Shown here piece by piece: positions 1 through 9,944 of a DNA stretch of 62,892 nucleotides (position 1 is the stretch's first letter; each line of letters opens with the position of its first letter). The notes beneath the pieces were generated by a model. That model searched no databases and had not been told where the DNA came from. It worked only from the letters and a program-made list of their open reading frames with translations. Both the position numbers and the translations under genes were made by a program. Location: NCBI GenBank assembly GCA_027575805.1, contig JANBPU010000095.1:1-62892 (forward strand), given 5' to 3'. This DNA comes from Mycoemilia scoparia (taxonomy: Eukaryota > Kickxellomycota > Kickxellomycetes > Kickxellales > Kickxellaceae).

Positions 1-119
1 AACTACTATAAACAGCCAAAAATGATGGTCTCCAAACAAATCACATTTCTTTATCACCATTGTATAGAATGTATCTTGCTGAGGTAGGAGTGTTAGTGAG
101 TTTAGCTAACTCTCTCTCA
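1..119 (-). terminator. Conserved 3' block of family copy 1 (truncated by window edge)
   Basis: This is the sequence just downstream (in the minus-strand sense) of the first ~240-residue family gene. It closely matches the blocks downstream of copy 2 (10164-10250) and copy 6 (50717-50790), including the phrase ACAGCCAAAAATGATGGTCT or a near variant. The poly(A)-signal part seen in the other copies would lie left of base 1. A 3'-UTR/3'-end role is inferred from position and conservation. Confidence 0.5.
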
Positions 120-848
120 TCACTCTGGGCAGAACAAACTGCCCAGATTATTGATGCAATTCACCAAATTGACTGCTTTCCCATCTACATCAAAAGCTAT
201 AGCCTTGACAGAAGCAATGATATTAACTTGTTGACCAGTAATGTATGTACGAATTTTTTGAACAACAAGAACAGGGTCGACCACAGTGTCAGTACTATCT
301 TCAAAGTCCCCAGAAGAGGCTTCAGGATCTTTAACTGCATCAAGTATTTGGTTTACCATGTTTTCGATTTGCCCAGACATTTCATAACAGTCAAAAGCTG
401 TAACATGCTCTACAAGACTCTCCAGAACTTCAACACCATCTTCTGTTATTTCTAAAAATCTCAAGCGTCCATAAAGATGCTGAAGAAGAAATGTAGCAAA
501 GTACAGTTTCCATAGATAAAGTACTCTGTCATGATCTGTGCCACTAGGACTTTGATCACCCTTGAACAATCCATTGTCAGGGTTGAGTTCCTTGGCCTGA
601 TCAATAAGTGACTGAGCAGCCTGCTTAATTTCAAGTGCCCATTTATTGATGTTTGTGTTCTCCTTCCAAACAGGCAATACAATATTACCAATGCTTGTCA
701 GTTTATCAGTAAGCTTTGGGGTCAAAGTACTCACTTCCCAATGGGAAAAAGAATAAAGTACCTCTGGCAGTAGTCTTGCAAAGAACGTTGTTCTTTTATA
801 AAAGGCATCCCTTTCATCATCAGTTAATGTACCATTGGTGGGTCGCAT
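120..848 (-). CDS. Unknown ~240-residue family, copy 1 (242 aa)
   Basis: One of six paralogous genes in this window (others at 10283, 22177, 24833, 36740 and 50795); I recognise no known family. Conserved features in order are a variable N-terminus beginning M-R-P-T, a segment like KLTSIG..(S/L)P.WKEN.NI..WAL.IKQAAQSLIDQAK, the core TDHDRVLYLWKLYFATFLLQ at about residues 105-124, and a C-terminal part with V.AI.FDVDGK followed by VNLVNCINNLGSLFCPE. No signal peptide, membrane segment or cysteine pattern is visible, and the spacing of hydrophobics suggests an all-helical soluble protein. The ATG at 848 aligns with the starts of the other copies, and the following sequence (GTTGCTGAAG on the plus strand) is shared between them. 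Function is unknown; the open frame in all copies argues that it is expressed. Confidence 0.8.
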   Translation of the reverse strand: MRPTNGTLTDDERDAFYKRTTFFARLLPEVLYSFSHWEVSTLTPKLTDKLTSIGNIVLPVWKENTNINKWALEIKQAAQSLIDQAKELNPDNGLFKGDQSPSGTDHDRVLYLWKLYFATFLLQHLYGRLRFLEITEDGVEVLESLVEHVTAFDCYEMSGQIENMVNQILDAVKDPEASSGDFEDSTDTVVDPVLVVQKIRTYITGQQVNIIASVKAIAFDVDGKAVNLVNCINNLGSLFCPE

Positions 849-1260
849 GGTTGCTGAAGGTGGTCAAGCAGGGAAGGGATTGTTGTGGTATGTAGGTGTA
901 GGTCTGAAGAGGGAATAGGTAGAAGCAGTGGATAAAGTTGAGTCTGGGGAGAGGAACTTGGGGGGTTTATATAGCATTTTGAAAGCATTTACAGGCTTGC
1001 CAAATAATTCCTTTTCAAAAATGTTTTTAGGGATTTTTATCACTTTATTCACAATGCAACCATTTAGACTATTATCTTTGAATAAACAAAAATATCTTTT
1101 GGTCAAAATCAAAACCAAGCCACTAATTTTTGAAAGTATTTTTTAGGAACTTTCATCACTTTATTCACATTGTAACCATTTAGACTATTGTCTTTAAATA
1201 AATAGAAATATTTTTTGAATAAAAGTATCAAATGGTCAATTTTTTGGGAAAAGATTTTGT
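849..1260 (-). promoter_or_regulatory. Conserved upstream region of family copy 1
   Basis: Some 400 bp upstream of copy 1 is nearly identical to 10982-11400 upstream of copy 2 and clearly related to the regions upstream of copies 3-6. It contains the TATA box and two ~100-bp direct repeats (about 1018-1115 and 1135-1230), each with a CACTTTATTCACA(A/T)TG..ACCATTTAGACTAT core. The two units in one promoter look like a local tandem duplication. Confidence 0.6.
966..973 (-). promoter_or_regulatory. TATA box of family copy 1
   Basis: Minus-strand TATATAAA about 120 bp upstream of the ATG at 848. The same position and context (GCTATATAAACCCC) recur in copies 2 and 4. Confidence 0.6.
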
Positions 1261-1269
1261 TAGGCCATG

Positions 1270-1400
1270 GCCTAACAATCATCATGTGTTGAAAAGACAG
1301 AAGTGGGTCCTCATCAGATTTTGACCCAACTGTCAGCCATTTCATATTCAACTTCTGGGGAGACCCATTTTACCTAAGGCCTTGTGGACTCTGGCAAATT
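1270..1400 (-). repeat. Dispersed ~100-130-bp repeat, copy R1
   Basis: Member of a family defined by CAAAATCTGATGAGGACCC-like and GTTCACAAGGCCTT-like blocks. Other members lie near 3370, 9945, 11590, 36170, 37840 and 52075. Outer boundaries were not resolved. Confidence 0.55.
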
Positions 1401-2018
1401 TTCCTTTATTTAGATTAGACCTTAATACCAATATAATTAAAATATAAACATAGGATCTGATAGTATTTTGCAGCAGAATTATCAACCATTTCTATGATTT
1501 AGCACTGATATGGTCACCTGAAGTTTATCAATTCAGATTCAGTTGGATACATATGATACACTTGAATGAAGCACTCATCCTTTAATAGATCATCTGAACA
1601 GTTTCACCTGGGTAGATATACTCTACTCCAAGCACAGGCGATGAATTAGATACAGTTCAATTCTTTCACTATATTTTCCCTCTACAGTCAAAATAACACT
1701 AATCACTTGGATTTATGGATGTCAAAAGTGTGCGATTTGTTGTGATTATTTTCAATGTCACCTGTGATTTCTTTGTTGGAATGGTCAGATGGAGCAGCGC
1801 CAACTGCACAATCTCTCAAATGTGGGGAGTATTTTCACAAGTAGGAATCAGCTGAGAATTCCACAAAGAGGCACTTTTAAAATCAAGACATTCCACTTGA
1901 GATCAGCTGAGGAATCTCAAAATCCACACACAGAGAGAAAAGATAGTGCAATTGGCACAGATCCATGTGCAGTTGAAAAGTCCAACTACCTGGGCTGCTG
2001 TAAGAAGCTCCACAAATG
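1401..2018. other. Intergenic, nothing recognised
   Basis: AT-rich sequence between the promoter/repeat area of family copy 1 and the TATA box at 2019. The open frame that begins at 1789 crosses that TATA box and has no homology I recognise, so I do not call it. Confidence 0.4.
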
Positions 2019-2026
2019 TATAAAAG
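2019..2026 (+). promoter_or_regulatory. TATA box before a small candidate gene
   Basis: TATAAAAG, 52 bp before the ATG at 2078. The surrounding sequence (AGCTCC..AAATGTATAAAAGG followed by ATTTTATCCTT) is repeated at 2764-2815, suggesting a duplicated promoter. Confidence 0.5.
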
Positions 2027-2077
2027 GATCTGCTATTGCCTCAACATTTTATCCTTATCGATTTAAAAAACATCACT

Positions 2078-2233
2078 ATGAACACACAAAACAACCAAAG
2101 CGCATCCTCCAACAATACCAAAGGTAGACAGTCTCCCAACCCGATTTCCGAAACACCAACCCCCAACCCATTTGGATCATGGATGGCCTGGCAAGAATCA
2201 AAGACCCAGGAGGCGAACCAAAGAGGCCGCTGA
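2078..2233 (+). CDS. Small candidate protein, 51 aa
   Basis: Short open frame beginning M-N-T-Q-N-N-Q, rich in Asn, Ser, Pro and Gln, with a central NPFGSWMAWQESK segment and a basic end. No known family and no signal peptide. Support comes from the well-placed TATA box 52 bp upstream and from a decayed look-alike with the same promoter 0.75 kb further on (2776-2950). The ATG was chosen because it is the first one after the TATA box. Without expression data it may be non-coding. Confidence 0.35.
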   Translation: MNTQNNQSASSNNTKGRQSPNPISETPTPNPFGSWMAWQESKTQEANQRGR

Positions 2234-2775
2234 CCTCCCATGTCCAAAATTAGGATATTTACATATGGTCTCATGCTGAGGCTAGTATAACCATTTGGCA
2301 GCGAAATGCCAAAATGTTGTTTAAATTAAATGGGATACAAAGATTATTCAAAACCCTGGGACTGTTAACAGCAAAATGGGCAGAAATCAAATACGCATTT
2401 ACTGGTTATGAATTTTGGTTGCCATTTTTTTATTCTTTGTATACACGCATTTAGTTGTTTCAATTTTATACTATGGTCGCACAACTCGATCATGGTTGTG
2501 CAATTTAAATTTATTTACACTTAAAATAAATTGTTCAAAAAAATTTATTAATGCAAATTTAATATTTTATTAGCTGAAACGATGACTGCATGATAATTTT
2601 AAACAGGAACATCAACCATTAGCAGTGTTTCAATTAAAAACCACTTTTCTCCTTAATAATGGTTAAATAAAATCCAGGCATTTCTTGATGGATTTCCGAT
2701 GTAAACTTCAATCCAAAATGTCATATTATTCAAAACGCTTTTCTTCTTATGGCATTATACAAAGCTCCAAATGTG

Positions 2776-2950
2776 TATAAAAGGGTCCACTTTTGTAAGA
2801 ATATTTTATCCTTTATCCTTTTCATCTACCATAACGCTAGTCTTCGTAGCTCTACAACGCAATGCACGCTAATAATCACCCAAAGTTCCACCAGAGCCTC
2901 TTCTTGGTTCAAATGGTTGGCAAAGCCTTTGCAAAATAATCACTCCCACC
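2776..2950 (+). pseudogene. Decayed duplicate of the 51-aa candidate gene
   Basis: TATAAAAG at 2776-2783 sits in the same context as the box at 2019. The first following ATG (2861) opens with a sequence alignable to 2078 onward (ATG.AC.C....AA..CCAAAG), then shows deletions. A TTGG..C...ATGG.TGGCAA stretch matches the SWMAWQ part of the intact copy in a shifted frame, so only a 25-codon frame remains from 2861. The alignment was made by eye and is weak. Confidence 0.25.
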
Positions 2951-3369
2951 ATCACAAAGACCTGTCAATAGGTGGAGTGGGAGGAGAACCAAAAAAGTGC
3001 AAAAAGGAGAGCGATTTGGCTTCAAAAATGTTGTTAGACAGGATATTCCCAACACTGCATGTGAAGGGAAGAATATGTAAAGTGAAAAGGCCTGACCATT
3101 TTGGCGAGTTTTTCGCTATTTCTCAACACAACACTCAAGGGGCGATTCCTGAGAGTGACGATCTTTTGTTCACAACCCTAAACTGCTACATACTTGCTTC
3201 CAGTTGCAAGAAAAATTCTTCATAGCTGCACAGCATTCGTTACATGTCTGAGGACATTTTGTGGTTATCTTCATATCACTGTGAAATTGAAATTAAATGA
3301 ATTTCAACAAATATCATAGTTTTGGAGCTGTACAGCAAAAAGAACAATGATAAATGCCCACTTGATGAG
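2951..3369. other. Intergenic, nothing recognised
   Basis: Between the decayed small gene and the R2 repeat; contains the tail of a 158-codon open frame (2749-3225) that has no recognisable homology and starts upstream of a TATA box. Confidence 0.35.
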
Positions 3370-3492
3370 ATTTTATTAGTGGTCTTGTGCGAAATGGACA
3401 AAAGCAGAGGTCCTCCTCAGATTTTGTCTAAATAGCCTTCCAATTTGCTATGCAATTCTTGGTTGGGAATCACTTTTGCCCAAGCCCTTATG
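3370..3492 (-). repeat. Dispersed ~100-130-bp repeat, copy R2 (solo)
   Basis: Carries the AGGTCCTCCTCAGATTTTGT core and the CCCAAGCCCTTATGAAATCT end block of the dispersed repeat. It is not next to a family gene, showing that the repeat moves or persists independently of the gene cassette. Confidence 0.45.
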
Positions 3493-3544
3493 AAATCTGA
3501 CCATATCATTATCATTTATATTATTATTGTTGTTGTTGTTGCTT

Positions 3545-6514
3545 TTATTGGTTAGAAGTAAGTACACGTTGCATGGTAATATACAGCACCATTCCATACA
3601 CAACCATAAACCCAATTGTCAAATAGAAATTCCGAAGTGTATCCTCATCCTCACCGGGGACTCTAATATTCATACCCCACAGCCCAGTGACCAGGTTTAG
3701 GGGCAAAAAGACTGCGCTTAAAAATGTAAGCCTGCTCATGATCTTGTTCATGCTTTCGGTCTCGCTTGTCATTTCCAGGTTTACTCGCGACATGTAAGTC
3801 ATGTTGGCACGAGCAAGGATCCGTTCACATTGGTGGGCAGAGTTGGCAATCATTTCCAGGCTGTCATGGATGTCGGTTATGTAGTGGCTTAGGTCTGACC
3901 AGGACTTTTCGGTGATTATATCGATTGCTGCGCTGGTGGGGGCTTCTAAAGAGGCTGATGATGGCGGAGATGGGGAGATTAGTGTCTGGTGCTGTGGTTG
4001 GTCACAGTGTTTGGGTTTATTGGTAAAGCCAATGTTACTTCTAGCAGTATTTGATGAACTGTAGGGATTGAATGGTGATAATGGTGGTGAATTTGAATCT
4101 CCAACAAACTTGAAATTTGGTGTGGACGGGTCTTTGAAGCTTTGTTGCTGATGATATTCAGGATCATTTTCGTTTGAAGACATTGGCAATGAAATTGAAG
4201 TGCCTGCTTGAGAAGAAGTAACAGAACTTGCAATATATCTCAAAGTTTGTTTCTTGACTCTTCGTTCAAAGGCTCTCATAACCTCTCGTTTTCCTTGCAT
4301 CATGCGAAGCATCCACAACACATGTCTTCTTTGCTGACTGATCCTGTTCAGTAGCTCTGTCTTTTCGTTTCCAGGCAGCACAAGCACCAATTCGTCGATG
4401 GCATCAACTTCGAGCTGAGTGTTTTGACTTATTGGCAACAGTTCGTCGGTTAGATCGTCTAGGATTGCGTAGACCACATAGCTTGGCATTATTGATGTTG
4501 CTGGATTGGTTTCGGCAATGCTGTTGACAGTAGTAGTGCTGTTGCTGTTGCTGTTGCTGTTGCTATTGTTGTTAAATAAAGGTGCAGCTGGAGATGTGGA
4601 GGAAGGATCTGCTGCTGGCGGTGGCGGTATTGCTTTTTGGGCTATACTGGCAGTGTTTCCTTCACTATGCCCAAGCCTTGATAATGTACTAATCAATGTT
4701 GGCAAATCTCGATGAGCGTGGCACGTTATAACGCCTTTTGGTAGGATTATAATAAACAGCGGGGTTGTTCCAGAACTGTGCTCGGTGTTATTATTACTGC
4801 TGTTGCAGTTGGAGTTGGAGTTGTAAAAGGAACTACCGGTGGATGCCGAAGTAAATGAAGAGGCTTTATCATTAGTTTGGTACCCTGTGGATTTGTTATT
4901 TCTGCCATTGGCAGTGGCTGACGATAAGAAAGTATTTAGGATCCCTTTGCCCAAATTCTCGAGTACTTTCTTTGTACCCTTTCCTATATCTGTGGCATAC
5001 TTGAAGACAGAACCAAAAAATTCACCAGCCTTTTGTCTTCCAGATTGAGCAGCAGTATGTTTGTGAATCCCTCCTTGGTGGTGCCTGAACTCATCAAGTC
5101 GCTCAACAGCAGATGGACGATAAACCATTGACCGGTGAACCACAAAGTTCCCATCGCCGCCTCCATTGTTATTATTACTTCCATTGCTATCACGTTGCTG
5201 GTGTTGGCTATTTGATCCTGGAATACCAGCACTCAAATCCAAAGGACCTTTGAATGTCGAAAAGTTGTGTGCAGGCACAAATCGGGCATTAAGGTTTGCA
5301 GGCATTCCTTCTGATGACTGGCCTGAGGATTTGCTATGAGCAATAGTTCGGTAGCATATAAAGTCATAAGACTTGAACGATTCGTACTTGTCAGTCGATG
5401 GCGGGTCATTTGCTATGGTTTCAACTGTAAGTGGATGTAATGAAAAGATTCTGGCTAATGACTTGAGCTCTGACATTGTTGGGTTGCCAATGTCGAGCCA
5501 AAACATTTGTGGCTCTTCTAGCGGCATTGGGAGACTTTTTCTTCCCCCAAGGTGTGATTTTTTCCTTCTTTCCTTCCTATCAATGTTGGCAGTGCAACTG
5601 CTGGTATTGGCACTGGTGTTGGCGCTTGTGTTGAGGCCATGGATTCGTCCAACTAAATCTACAAAATCCATGCCATGGATGTTTAGTTGCTGGATAGATT
5701 CGCCTCTTTCGATGCCGTATCCTGGAACATAGAGTGTTATGCGACCAGTTGGCAGCTCATCCCATTGGGCAAGTTCGCAAGTTCCATCGAGTAGGCAGAT
5801 TGCGAGTGGGCCTCTTTTGGATGCCCCTGAGGAGGCGTAACTGTCTTCATCACAATCTTCTTCTTCGCTACAGTCATCATCATATTCGTCATTGCTATAT
5901 TCTCCGTCTTCACTGGAACTGCCTGGCTGCAAAGATATATTCTCAATAGCTGTTATGTTTGGTTGGGGATTGGGAATGTTGTTGCTGTGCTGTTCCTGAT
6001 GGTAGTGGCCATGTCTAACGTTATCGGCAAAACTAACCATACGTTGTCTGCTTGCAAGAGGTGGTGGTTCTAGTGGTTGGCTTGGATTAGGCATATCTAG
6101 CATCACATCGCTGTTGATAACAGTAGTAGTGTCACTATCGAATCTTGTATTGACTTTTGTATGTCCAGAAAATGACCGACTCCTGTTTACGGACCTGCCA
6201 CTGCTCTTTTTTAGGATCGATGGTTTAATTGATTCATCATTCCTTGCCAAAAATTGCGGGTTTACGTGGTGTGTATCTTGGCTTTGATAACAGCGTGGGT
6301 GGTACTGATGTTGGCTCTTTGTTCGCCTGGTTGACTGTACTCTTCTTTTTGAATGAGGTCTGACCCATTTATTGAGCGCTTCCCAGTTGACGTTTGGTGA
6401 CTGCTTTTCCGAATCGGTGCTCAAAGAAGAATGGCTTTGGTTTAGAGTTTGGCTCTTTGGTATATCATCGAGATTGATGTTTGCACTTTCAAAGTCTTGG
6501 CTATAGTTATCCAT
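3545..6514 (-). CDS. CorA-family divalent cation (Mg2+) transporter, Alr/Mnr2-like
   Basis: 989-residue, intronless. The C-terminus carries the CorA signature: a first membrane segment (LTFLSAVFLPLNLVTGLW) ends in the GMN motif at about residues 947-949, followed by an I-R-V-P-G-E loop and a second membrane segment (FYLTIGFMVVYGMVLYITM). The cytosolic CorA domain is recognisable from FWLDIGNPTMSELKSLARIF and HPLTVETIANDPPSTDKYE. The protein is much longer than bacterial CorA because of a Ser/Asn-rich N-terminal half, an acidic stretch (EDGEYSNDEYDDDCSEEEDC), Asn/Ser runs and disordered insertions, which fits fungal Alr1/Mnr2 relatives at plasma or vacuolar membranes. Expected function is magnesium uptake or storage. 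Which membrane it serves cannot be read from the sequence. The ATG is the first in frame and lies about 95 bp from a TATA box. Confidence 0.93.
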   Translation of the reverse strand: MDNYSQDFESANINLDDIPKSQTLNQSHSSLSTDSEKQSPNVNWEALNKWVRPHSKRRVQSTRRTKSQHQYHPRCYQSQDTHHVNPQFLARNDESIKPSILKKSSGRSVNRSRSFSGHTKVNTRFDSDTTTVINSDVMLDMPNPSQPLEPPPLASRQRMVSFADNVRHGHYHQEQHSNNIPNPQPNITAIENISLQPGSSSEDGEYSNDEYDDDCSEEEDCDEDSYASSGASKRGPLAICLLDGTCELAQWDELPTGRITLYVPGYGIERGESIQQLNIHGMDFVDLVGRIHGLNTSANTSANTSSCTANIDRKERRKKSHLGGRKSLPMPLEEPQMFWLDIGNPTMSELKSLARIFSLHPLTVETIANDPPSTDKYESFKSYDFICYRTIAHSKSSGQSSEGMPANLNARFVPAHNFSTFKGPLDLSAGIPGSNSQHQQRDSNGSNNNNGGGDGNFVVHRSMVYRPSAVERLDEFRHHQGGIHKHTAAQSGRQKAGEFFGSVFKYATDIGKGTKKVLENLGKGILNTFLSSATANGRNNKSTGYQTNDKASSFTSASTGSSFYNSNSNCNSSNNNTEHSSGTTPLFIIILPKGVITCHAHRDLPTLISTLSRLGHSEGNTASIAQKAIPPPPAADPSSTSPAAPLFNNNSNSNSNSNSTTTVNSIAETNPATSIMPSYVVYAILDDLTDELLPISQNTQLEVDAIDELVLVLPGNEKTELLNRISQQRRHVLWMLRMMQGKREVMRAFERRVKKQTLRYIASSVTSSQAGTSISLPMSSNENDPEYHQQQSFKDPSTPNFKFVGDSNSPPLSPFNPYSSSNTARSNIGFTNKPKHCDQPQHQTLISPSPPSSASLEAPTSAAIDIITEKSWSDLSHYITDIHDSLEMIANSAHQCERILARANMTYMSRVNLEMTSETESMNKIMSRLTFLSAVFLPLNLVTGLWGMNIRVPGEDEDTLRNFYLTIGFMVVYGMVLYITMQRVLTSNQ

Positions 6515-6608
6515 GGCGCTGCTTTCTTTGCTTAATAACAGGAAGTTGGAAAGGTACGTTGAAAAGTATGAGATGTGCTTTGATCAACCTGGAAAGTAGT
6601 ATATTCTA

Positions 6609-6616
6609 TATTTATA
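6609..6616 (-). promoter_or_regulatory. Probable TATA box of the CorA gene
   Basis: Minus-strand TATAAATA about 95 bp upstream of the ATG at 6514. Confidence 0.4.
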
Positions 6617-7481
6617 GGGTTAGAGCCATAGCATTCTCGAAAGACTCATATTTTGGAATTCAATTCTACTGGTTGTCTGCTCAACCTTGTGAGAGGATTT
6701 GGCTATTGTGGGGAAATGAGGATACTCAGAACTAAAGTGGTTTGATATTATCCGCATCCATTTCACTTGAAGGAACACAAACCATATAAGATGGTGGAGA
6801 CACGCCTATTCGCACCTTCCTTCTCTCATTAGCCTCTCATTGGGTTTTTAAACTTCAACGCGGTTAAAAGGACATGGGATTGGTAAAGCTACGATGATCC
6901 CAAGACGCCAGGATGGCGATCTACTCCACTGTGGTTTCTAAATGTTTGTAAAAAGGTAAATACGTGGCTTATTTAAACTACTTCCATACAGCTGGAAAAA
7001 CAAAGCCACACAGACGAATGTTTTATAAAGGAACGTGCATCCATGCTATGAAGTAAAGTGGCGAGAGTTTGTTCTCATAAGTTTTCTCCATTACTTGGGA
7101 GCCACGCACTCTAATCAGAAATGCTTTTAGTTCGCGCTATTGGGATCTTACTGTATGTTTTGGGGCAACAACGGGGCTAGCAGCTTCATCAGCAGTGGAA
7201 GGCAAAAGATGTGGTTGTCCACGAAAGACCAACATAAACCACCTTGCAATGCTTTTTTCCCGTTATTTCTTGGCATTGACAGCCAGACAAATCTTTTCAT
7301 AAGCCATCATCAGTTCCACAGCAGTTGGATTTTATTTGGGTTTTCTCATTCTGGCACTGCTTCCAGAACCAAAATCAAATTTGACTAGTATAATAATAGC
7401 AGACCCTGTGAAATTTAAAAATGCCTTGAAAAAAGCCTAATTTGGGGTAAACACTGAAGTCCTATACGTACAAACATACAC
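6617..7481. other. Intergenic between divergent genes, nothing recognised
   Basis: Shared upstream region of the CorA gene (minus) and the small two-exon gene at 7482 (plus). The open frames inside it have no recognisable homology. Confidence 0.4.
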
Positions 7482-7911
7482 ATGCCAGAATATTTCATGA
7501 TTGACGAACGCCCATTTACTAAGGAGGATTTCATCAGGTTCTTGGCTGAAATTGAGGTTGAATCAACAAATGTAGGTTAATTCAAAAACAAGGTTTGTTT
7601 TTCATGTATATAAACCCATTAAACAGCAACAGCAGCAATAACACTGATACTAACAATCATCATCATGGTATAAATAATAGGTCTCTGCCATTTTAGATGG
7701 CAATAAGCTCGGTCATATAAACCTCTGCAAAACCGCACTGGATAAAATTAAAAAGAGAGAAGTAATGACACTTGAGGTTTCTCATAAAAGCAGCTACACT
7801 GGATGCCAGACTCCACACGTCTTTGAGTATATTCCGGACATCAATGGCTCATCAACTGATTCTTCAACCAAGGGGAAGGTTAAGGCTATTCTTTCTCGTA
7901 TTTTTAATTAA
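7482..7911 (+). CDS. Small spliced protein of unknown function, 102 aa
   Basis: Two exons deduced by hand: 7482-7575 and 7697-7911. The intron (7576-7696, 121 nt) has a GT donor after ...GTAG, a consensus TACTAAC branch site near 7650 and a TTTTAG acceptor. Splicing joins G|AT to give Asp and opens a continuous frame of 102 codons ending in TAA. The protein starts MPEYFMIDERPFTKEDFIRF, continues through GNKLGHINLCKTALDKIKKR and ends ILSRIFN. No signal peptide, membrane segment or known domain. It is missed by simple ORF scanning because each exon is short. It may be distantly related to the 88-residue two-exon protein at 52929, which has its intron at a similar place. Confidence 0.6.
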
Positions 7912-8179
7912 TTCGTATGATGTATAGACCACTATTTGTGTTTATATAGTACCATATAATGTCAATAAAATTGGTTGTAAACGAAGTTATGGTGATGAAT
8001 ATTAACGAAAAAAATTCAGAGCGTATTCATATTTATTCAATAGCTGATAAGCACATATAGACCGATAGGCAGTTTCAAATATATCATACAAAATAAAACT
8101 AGTTAAAAATCAGACAACGATGGGAAAAAAAAGGGAGGCAAAAATAGATCATAGGGAACCGAGATGTGATAGCAATTTT

Positions 8180-9442
8180 CTATTTACCAAGATATTCGTC
8201 TAAATGCCCTTGGGCAATGTTTTTTCGCTGCTTATAGTCAAATACATATGACTGGTATGTAAATCTGCTACTTAAAAATTTGCCCCAGACATCGGGTTGT
8301 TCAGTATCGATGAATTTGAACTTGACTTCACGAGTCTCTATGGCTCTGGAGCAACTAGGCATGGCTGCATTGGCTGCCGAAGCTGAACTTGATGGCTCAC
8401 CATATTTCTCTGTGTCTTTGCTATAGGTAGTTACAGTCTTTTCAAGCCTCAACTTCACGATCAACTCATCTGGTCTGGCTTTACTAAAAAGGCATGAATA
8501 TGTGTGAATATCCTTTTCAAACTCACTTGCATTTCGAAGATCCGTTGTTGCAACAATTTGTCCCAAGGCTAAAAGTTTTTCAAAGTCAAGAATATTTGGA
8601 ACCGTAGTAAGATCAGCATTTTGTTGATTTGCACCCGAGGAGGATGAGCTTTCTACAGTCACGTAATCCTTTATCAAAGCCCTCCTTTTTAAACGTAAAT
8701 GCAAGCCACTAAACACATTACAAAATGACTGGAAATTTGCAAGAACACCACCATCTGGCAGGCTAGTATTTGGACCCTGATGATTTAGAAATATTGTAAT
8801 GTGATCTAAAAGATATCTGGTGTTTCTCACAAATGCATACCAGGAGCTAATATCAGAATTGACTTCAATCTGAGCCGTGCAATTCATACAACTTGGACTA
8901 TGCTCAGGACGATTGTCTGCAATTCTACTTATACAACAACTACCATCATCATCATCACTCAAAGCACCAGCCGTGGTGGTGGGAGCGGCGAGGGACGACG
9001 ACCTGTCCGTATGACTATCAAGGTATCCTCTATCAATAGAAATTTCTGGGCTTTTACAATATAAAACAAATTCATCTTGGACTGCATCCTTTTGAACATT
9101 GATGATTTTGCTTTGATGTGGAAGAATCTTGAAACTACCACCATCTTGGCCGCAAGTATAACGGGTAACAAAATATACCTTTTCAGCAAATTTGTCTCCC
9201 ATTTCTTTCTGCTGTTGTTGTTGCTGTTGTAAAAGATATTGACGATCCTTTTCAATTTTATATTGCTCATTTTTAAAAGCAGTGTGGTAATACCCAAGAC
9301 ATGAAATCATTGCCTCTTCACCATTAAACTTTTGGTAGCTGGTAGCCAAGAAATGGGGAAGATAGTTTTTGATTTTTGCGCTTGGGTCTTGACCCAGATC
9401 GATGACAATAAACTTATCATCATTGTCACTGGTGGTGTCCAT
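8180..9442 (-). CDS. Unknown protein, 420 aa
   Basis: Uninterrupted frame with an ATG at 9442. No known family recognised. Visible features: a polyglutamine run at about residues 72-79 inside a charged segment, an acidic/Cys stretch (DDDDGSCCISR, then CMNC) around 160-190, a probable helical region SWYAFVRNTRYLLDHITIFL, and a conserved-looking C-terminal part rich in aromatics (SRFTYQSYVFDYKQ). No signal peptide or membrane segment. Length, codon regularity and lack of stops argue that it is real. It sits alone between the small spliced gene and family copy 2. Confidence 0.65.
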   Translation of the reverse strand: MDTTSDNDDKFIVIDLGQDPSAKIKNYLPHFLATSYQKFNGEEAMISCLGYYHTAFKNEQYKIEKDRQYLLQQQQQQQKEMGDKFAEKVYFVTRYTCGQDGGSFKILPHQSKIINVQKDAVQDEFVLYCKSPEISIDRGYLDSHTDRSSSLAAPTTTAGALSDDDDGSCCISRIADNRPEHSPSCMNCTAQIEVNSDISSWYAFVRNTRYLLDHITIFLNHQGPNTSLPDGGVLANFQSFCNVFSGLHLRLKRRALIKDYVTVESSSSSGANQQNADLTTVPNILDFEKLLALGQIVATTDLRNASEFEKDIHTYSCLFSKARPDELIVKLRLEKTVTTYSKDTEKYGEPSSSASAANAAMPSCSRAIETREVKFKFIDTEQPDVWGKFLSSRFTYQSYVFDYKQRKNIAQGHLDEYLGK

Positions 9443-9944
9443 TGATTCATGTTTAGCTATAATTACATATCAAAATATTTCATTAGTATCGTTGGCATCT
9501 TAAACGTGGCATTTTTAATAAATATTCAGTGTAATTTGGTTATGTGGACCACTACCTACATCCATGATCAGATTGAACTGGAAATTTACCATGGTTACCA
9601 GAGCTGAACATCTTTTCGGTGTAATAACCAGAACACAAACTGAATAGAAAAAAGAGGCAGAGAAATAATAGAACCATACATGCCTATATATACCAAGAAT
9701 GAGCAAATGCTATAAAAGATGAGAAATTTGGCCTTGAGAAAAAGTGGCAGATCTGGTTATCATGACTGTTGTTGTGATCCGTGTTCTACTCATTTGAGAT
9801 TGAATCCAACAAATATACATGATTGAGCAAATACTACTCCTTCGAATCAATTTATGTTAATTATATAAAACAAGATAATTAAAGGCTAAGATTGAGAAAA
9901 TACCGAGATAATTCATTGACAGTACACTGCTATTGTTCAATATG
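9443..9944. other. Intergenic, nothing recognised
   Basis: AT-rich region upstream of the 420-residue gene and downstream of family copy 2; no gene or repeat identified before the R3 repeat. Confidence 0.4.

Noticed and set aside
60..455. 132-codon-class frames opposite the family genes (also 10223-10621, 22133-22380, 50816-51055)
   Set aside because: They are antisense to the conserved family frame; similarity between them is explained by DNA similarity of the paralogous genes.
2749..3225. 158-codon frame beginning before a TATA box
   Set aside because: Its ATG lies upstream of the TATA box at 2776 and the protein has no homology or clear coding character.
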